Below are positions 6,785 to 6,790 of a stretch of DNA of 6,790 nt, in pieces; the stretch's first letter is position 1, and each line of letters begins with the position of its first letter. Below the pieces are notes generated by a model. It did no database searches. It was not told the origin of the DNA and saw only the letters and a program-made list of their open reading frames with translations. A program made the position numbers and the translations under genes. The DNA lies in assembly GCA_016462095.1 (NCBI GenBank), contig JAEMTW010000102.1:1-6790 (forward strand), written 5' to 3'. The stretch is from Thermoleophilia bacterium (GTDB lineage: Bacteria > Actinomycetota > Thermoleophilia > Gaiellales > F1-60-MAGs149).

Positions 6785-6790
6785 TACCAC

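Overview
The window reads as ordinary chromosome from a high-GC Gram-positive bacterium. An Actinomycetota member is likely, and the class Thermoleophilia (Solirubrobacterales-like) is my best guess. The evidence is GC-rich coding sequence, a groESL operon controlled by a CIRCE operator, TAnnnT -10 boxes placed so close to start codons that the mRNAs look leaderless, and a cell-surface lipoprotein whose C-terminal domains resemble those I associate with Thermoleophilia. The taxonomic call is inference; there is no rRNA or tRNA here.

Left part (1-1418): a minus-strand pair. An ASCH/YqfB-like protein (possible N4-acetylcytidine amidohydrolase or RNA-binding protein) starts at a GTG at 1336. Its stop codon overlaps by one base the start of a 3-hydroxyisobutyrate-dehydrogenase-family oxidoreductase (TGATG junction, probable translational coupling). 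The 3' side of the pair carries two inverted-repeat structures. A divergent, compact promoter region of about 80 bp separates this pair from a 12-TM major facilitator transporter on the plus strand.

Centre (1419-4809): the transporter runs almost into the groES-groEL operon. The groES promoter has a near-perfect 11-bp-arm CIRCE over its start point. A second, weaker CIRCE-like site overlaps the transporter stop codon. A small palindrome lies between them over the -35 region. groES and groEL are complete and canonical, with a GGM-type GroEL tail. Two stacked stem-loops follow groEL; the second has a UUCG tetraloop and is the likely operon terminator.

Right part (4810-6790): a predicted lipoprotein with a seven-repeat, 44-residue-period beta-propeller, an InlB-B-repeat-like four-cysteine domain and a C-terminal beta-rich domain. 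It is followed by a small CDGSH iron-sulfur protein with a structured upstream region. A 34-38 bp imperfect palindrome occurs near both window edges, each time just downstream of a gene, and looks like a dispersed palindromic repeat family.

The genes do not form one obvious pathway. I see no defence system, mobile element, CRISPR array or clear novel multi-gene system. The most interesting items are the dispersed palindrome, the tandem CIRCE arrangement and the lipoprotein architecture.
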